Source: Verrucomicrobiota bacterium (GTDB lineage Bacteria; Verrucomicrobiota; Verrucomicrobiia; Opitutales; Opitutaceae). Taken from it: a stretch of DNA of 56,459 bases. The DNA is taken from NCBI GenBank assembly GCA_016235555.1, contig JACRKC010000079.1, positions 1-56,459 of the forward strand. The letters are read 5' to 3'. This document shows positions 56,077 to 56,459 of this stretch, piece by piece. The stretch's first letter is position 1, and every line of letters begins with the position of its first letter. Under the pieces are notes generated by a model. It saw only the letters and a program-made list of their open reading frames with translations. It had not been told where the DNA came from and made no database searches. The translations under genes were made by a program, and so were the position numbers.

Positions 56077-56137
56077 GCTGGTCGCGGGAATAAACTGTGC
56101 GGGCGGGCGCCGGCGAGCGACGCCGCTACGCTTTGGC

Positions 56138-56459
<322 letters not shown>

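Overview
The window is GC-rich with a strong G/C preference at third codon positions. Its gene families point to an Opitutaceae-like member of the Verrucomicrobiota: two TonB-dependent receptors with an L(S/T)PFEV-type N-terminus, planctomycete/verrucomicrobial DUF1592-type cytochromes paired with DUF1552 proteins, a PVC-type membrane-bound dehydrogenase, a sulfatase, and plant cell-wall enzymes. The taxon is inferred from families, not from a marker gene. Most starts lack a clear Shine-Dalgarno sequence, and intergenic gaps are crowded with many different palindromic repeats.

Layout. (1) 1-3.1 kb: edge of a surface-polysaccharide cluster (methyltransferase, two GT2 glycosyltransferases) and a DUF721/DciA-like gene. 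(2) 3.3-6.6 kb: rpsO and pnp, each with a terminator, then a convergent single-domain response regulator. (3) 7.3-18.9 kb: two divergent units, each with a multi-domain DUF1592-type cytochrome and a DUF1552 Tat protein. The left unit ends in a small secreted unknown; the right continues with a propeller/HEAT/cytochrome c dehydrogenase. A palindromic three-half-site element lies between them. (4) 18.9-43.7 kb: a carbohydrate locus that looks directed at acylated arabinoxylan or arabinan. It holds two TonB receptors (one with an EF-hand), a SASA/CE6-type esterase, four CE1-like esterases, a GH51 arabinofuranosidase, a GH43 arabinanase-like enzyme with a lectin domain, a GH55/pectate-lyase-like helix protein fused to a propeller, a complete B3-type metallo-beta-lactamase-fold protein, an unknown secreted protein, and a propeller-Y_Y_Y-HisKA_3 sensor kinase with its NarL-type regulator. 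(5) 43.9-45.1 kb: a decayed transposase and a frameshifted serine recombinase just 3' of tRNA-Ser(UGA). (6) 45.7-56.5 kb: mostly housekeeping genes (PIN-TRAM, EVE, tyrA-aroA-cmk-plsC, sulfatase, trpS, a hexapeptide-repeat transferase, an unknown gene, and the 5'-truncated end of a PII gene).

How it may work together (inference): the sensor pair detects a sugar signal, esterases remove acetyl and feruloyl groups, GH51/GH43 release arabinose or arabino-oligosaccharides, and the TonB receptors import products without a SusD partner. The redox modules may be co-transcribed with one receptor and two esterases, since 12173-23865 is a same-strand run with small gaps. The most unusual pattern is that nine otherwise unrelated secreted proteins between 9 and 44 kb carry Gly/Arg/Pro/Ala-rich GRGG-type inserts, while the receptors, GH51, DUF1552 proteins and housekeeping proteins do not.
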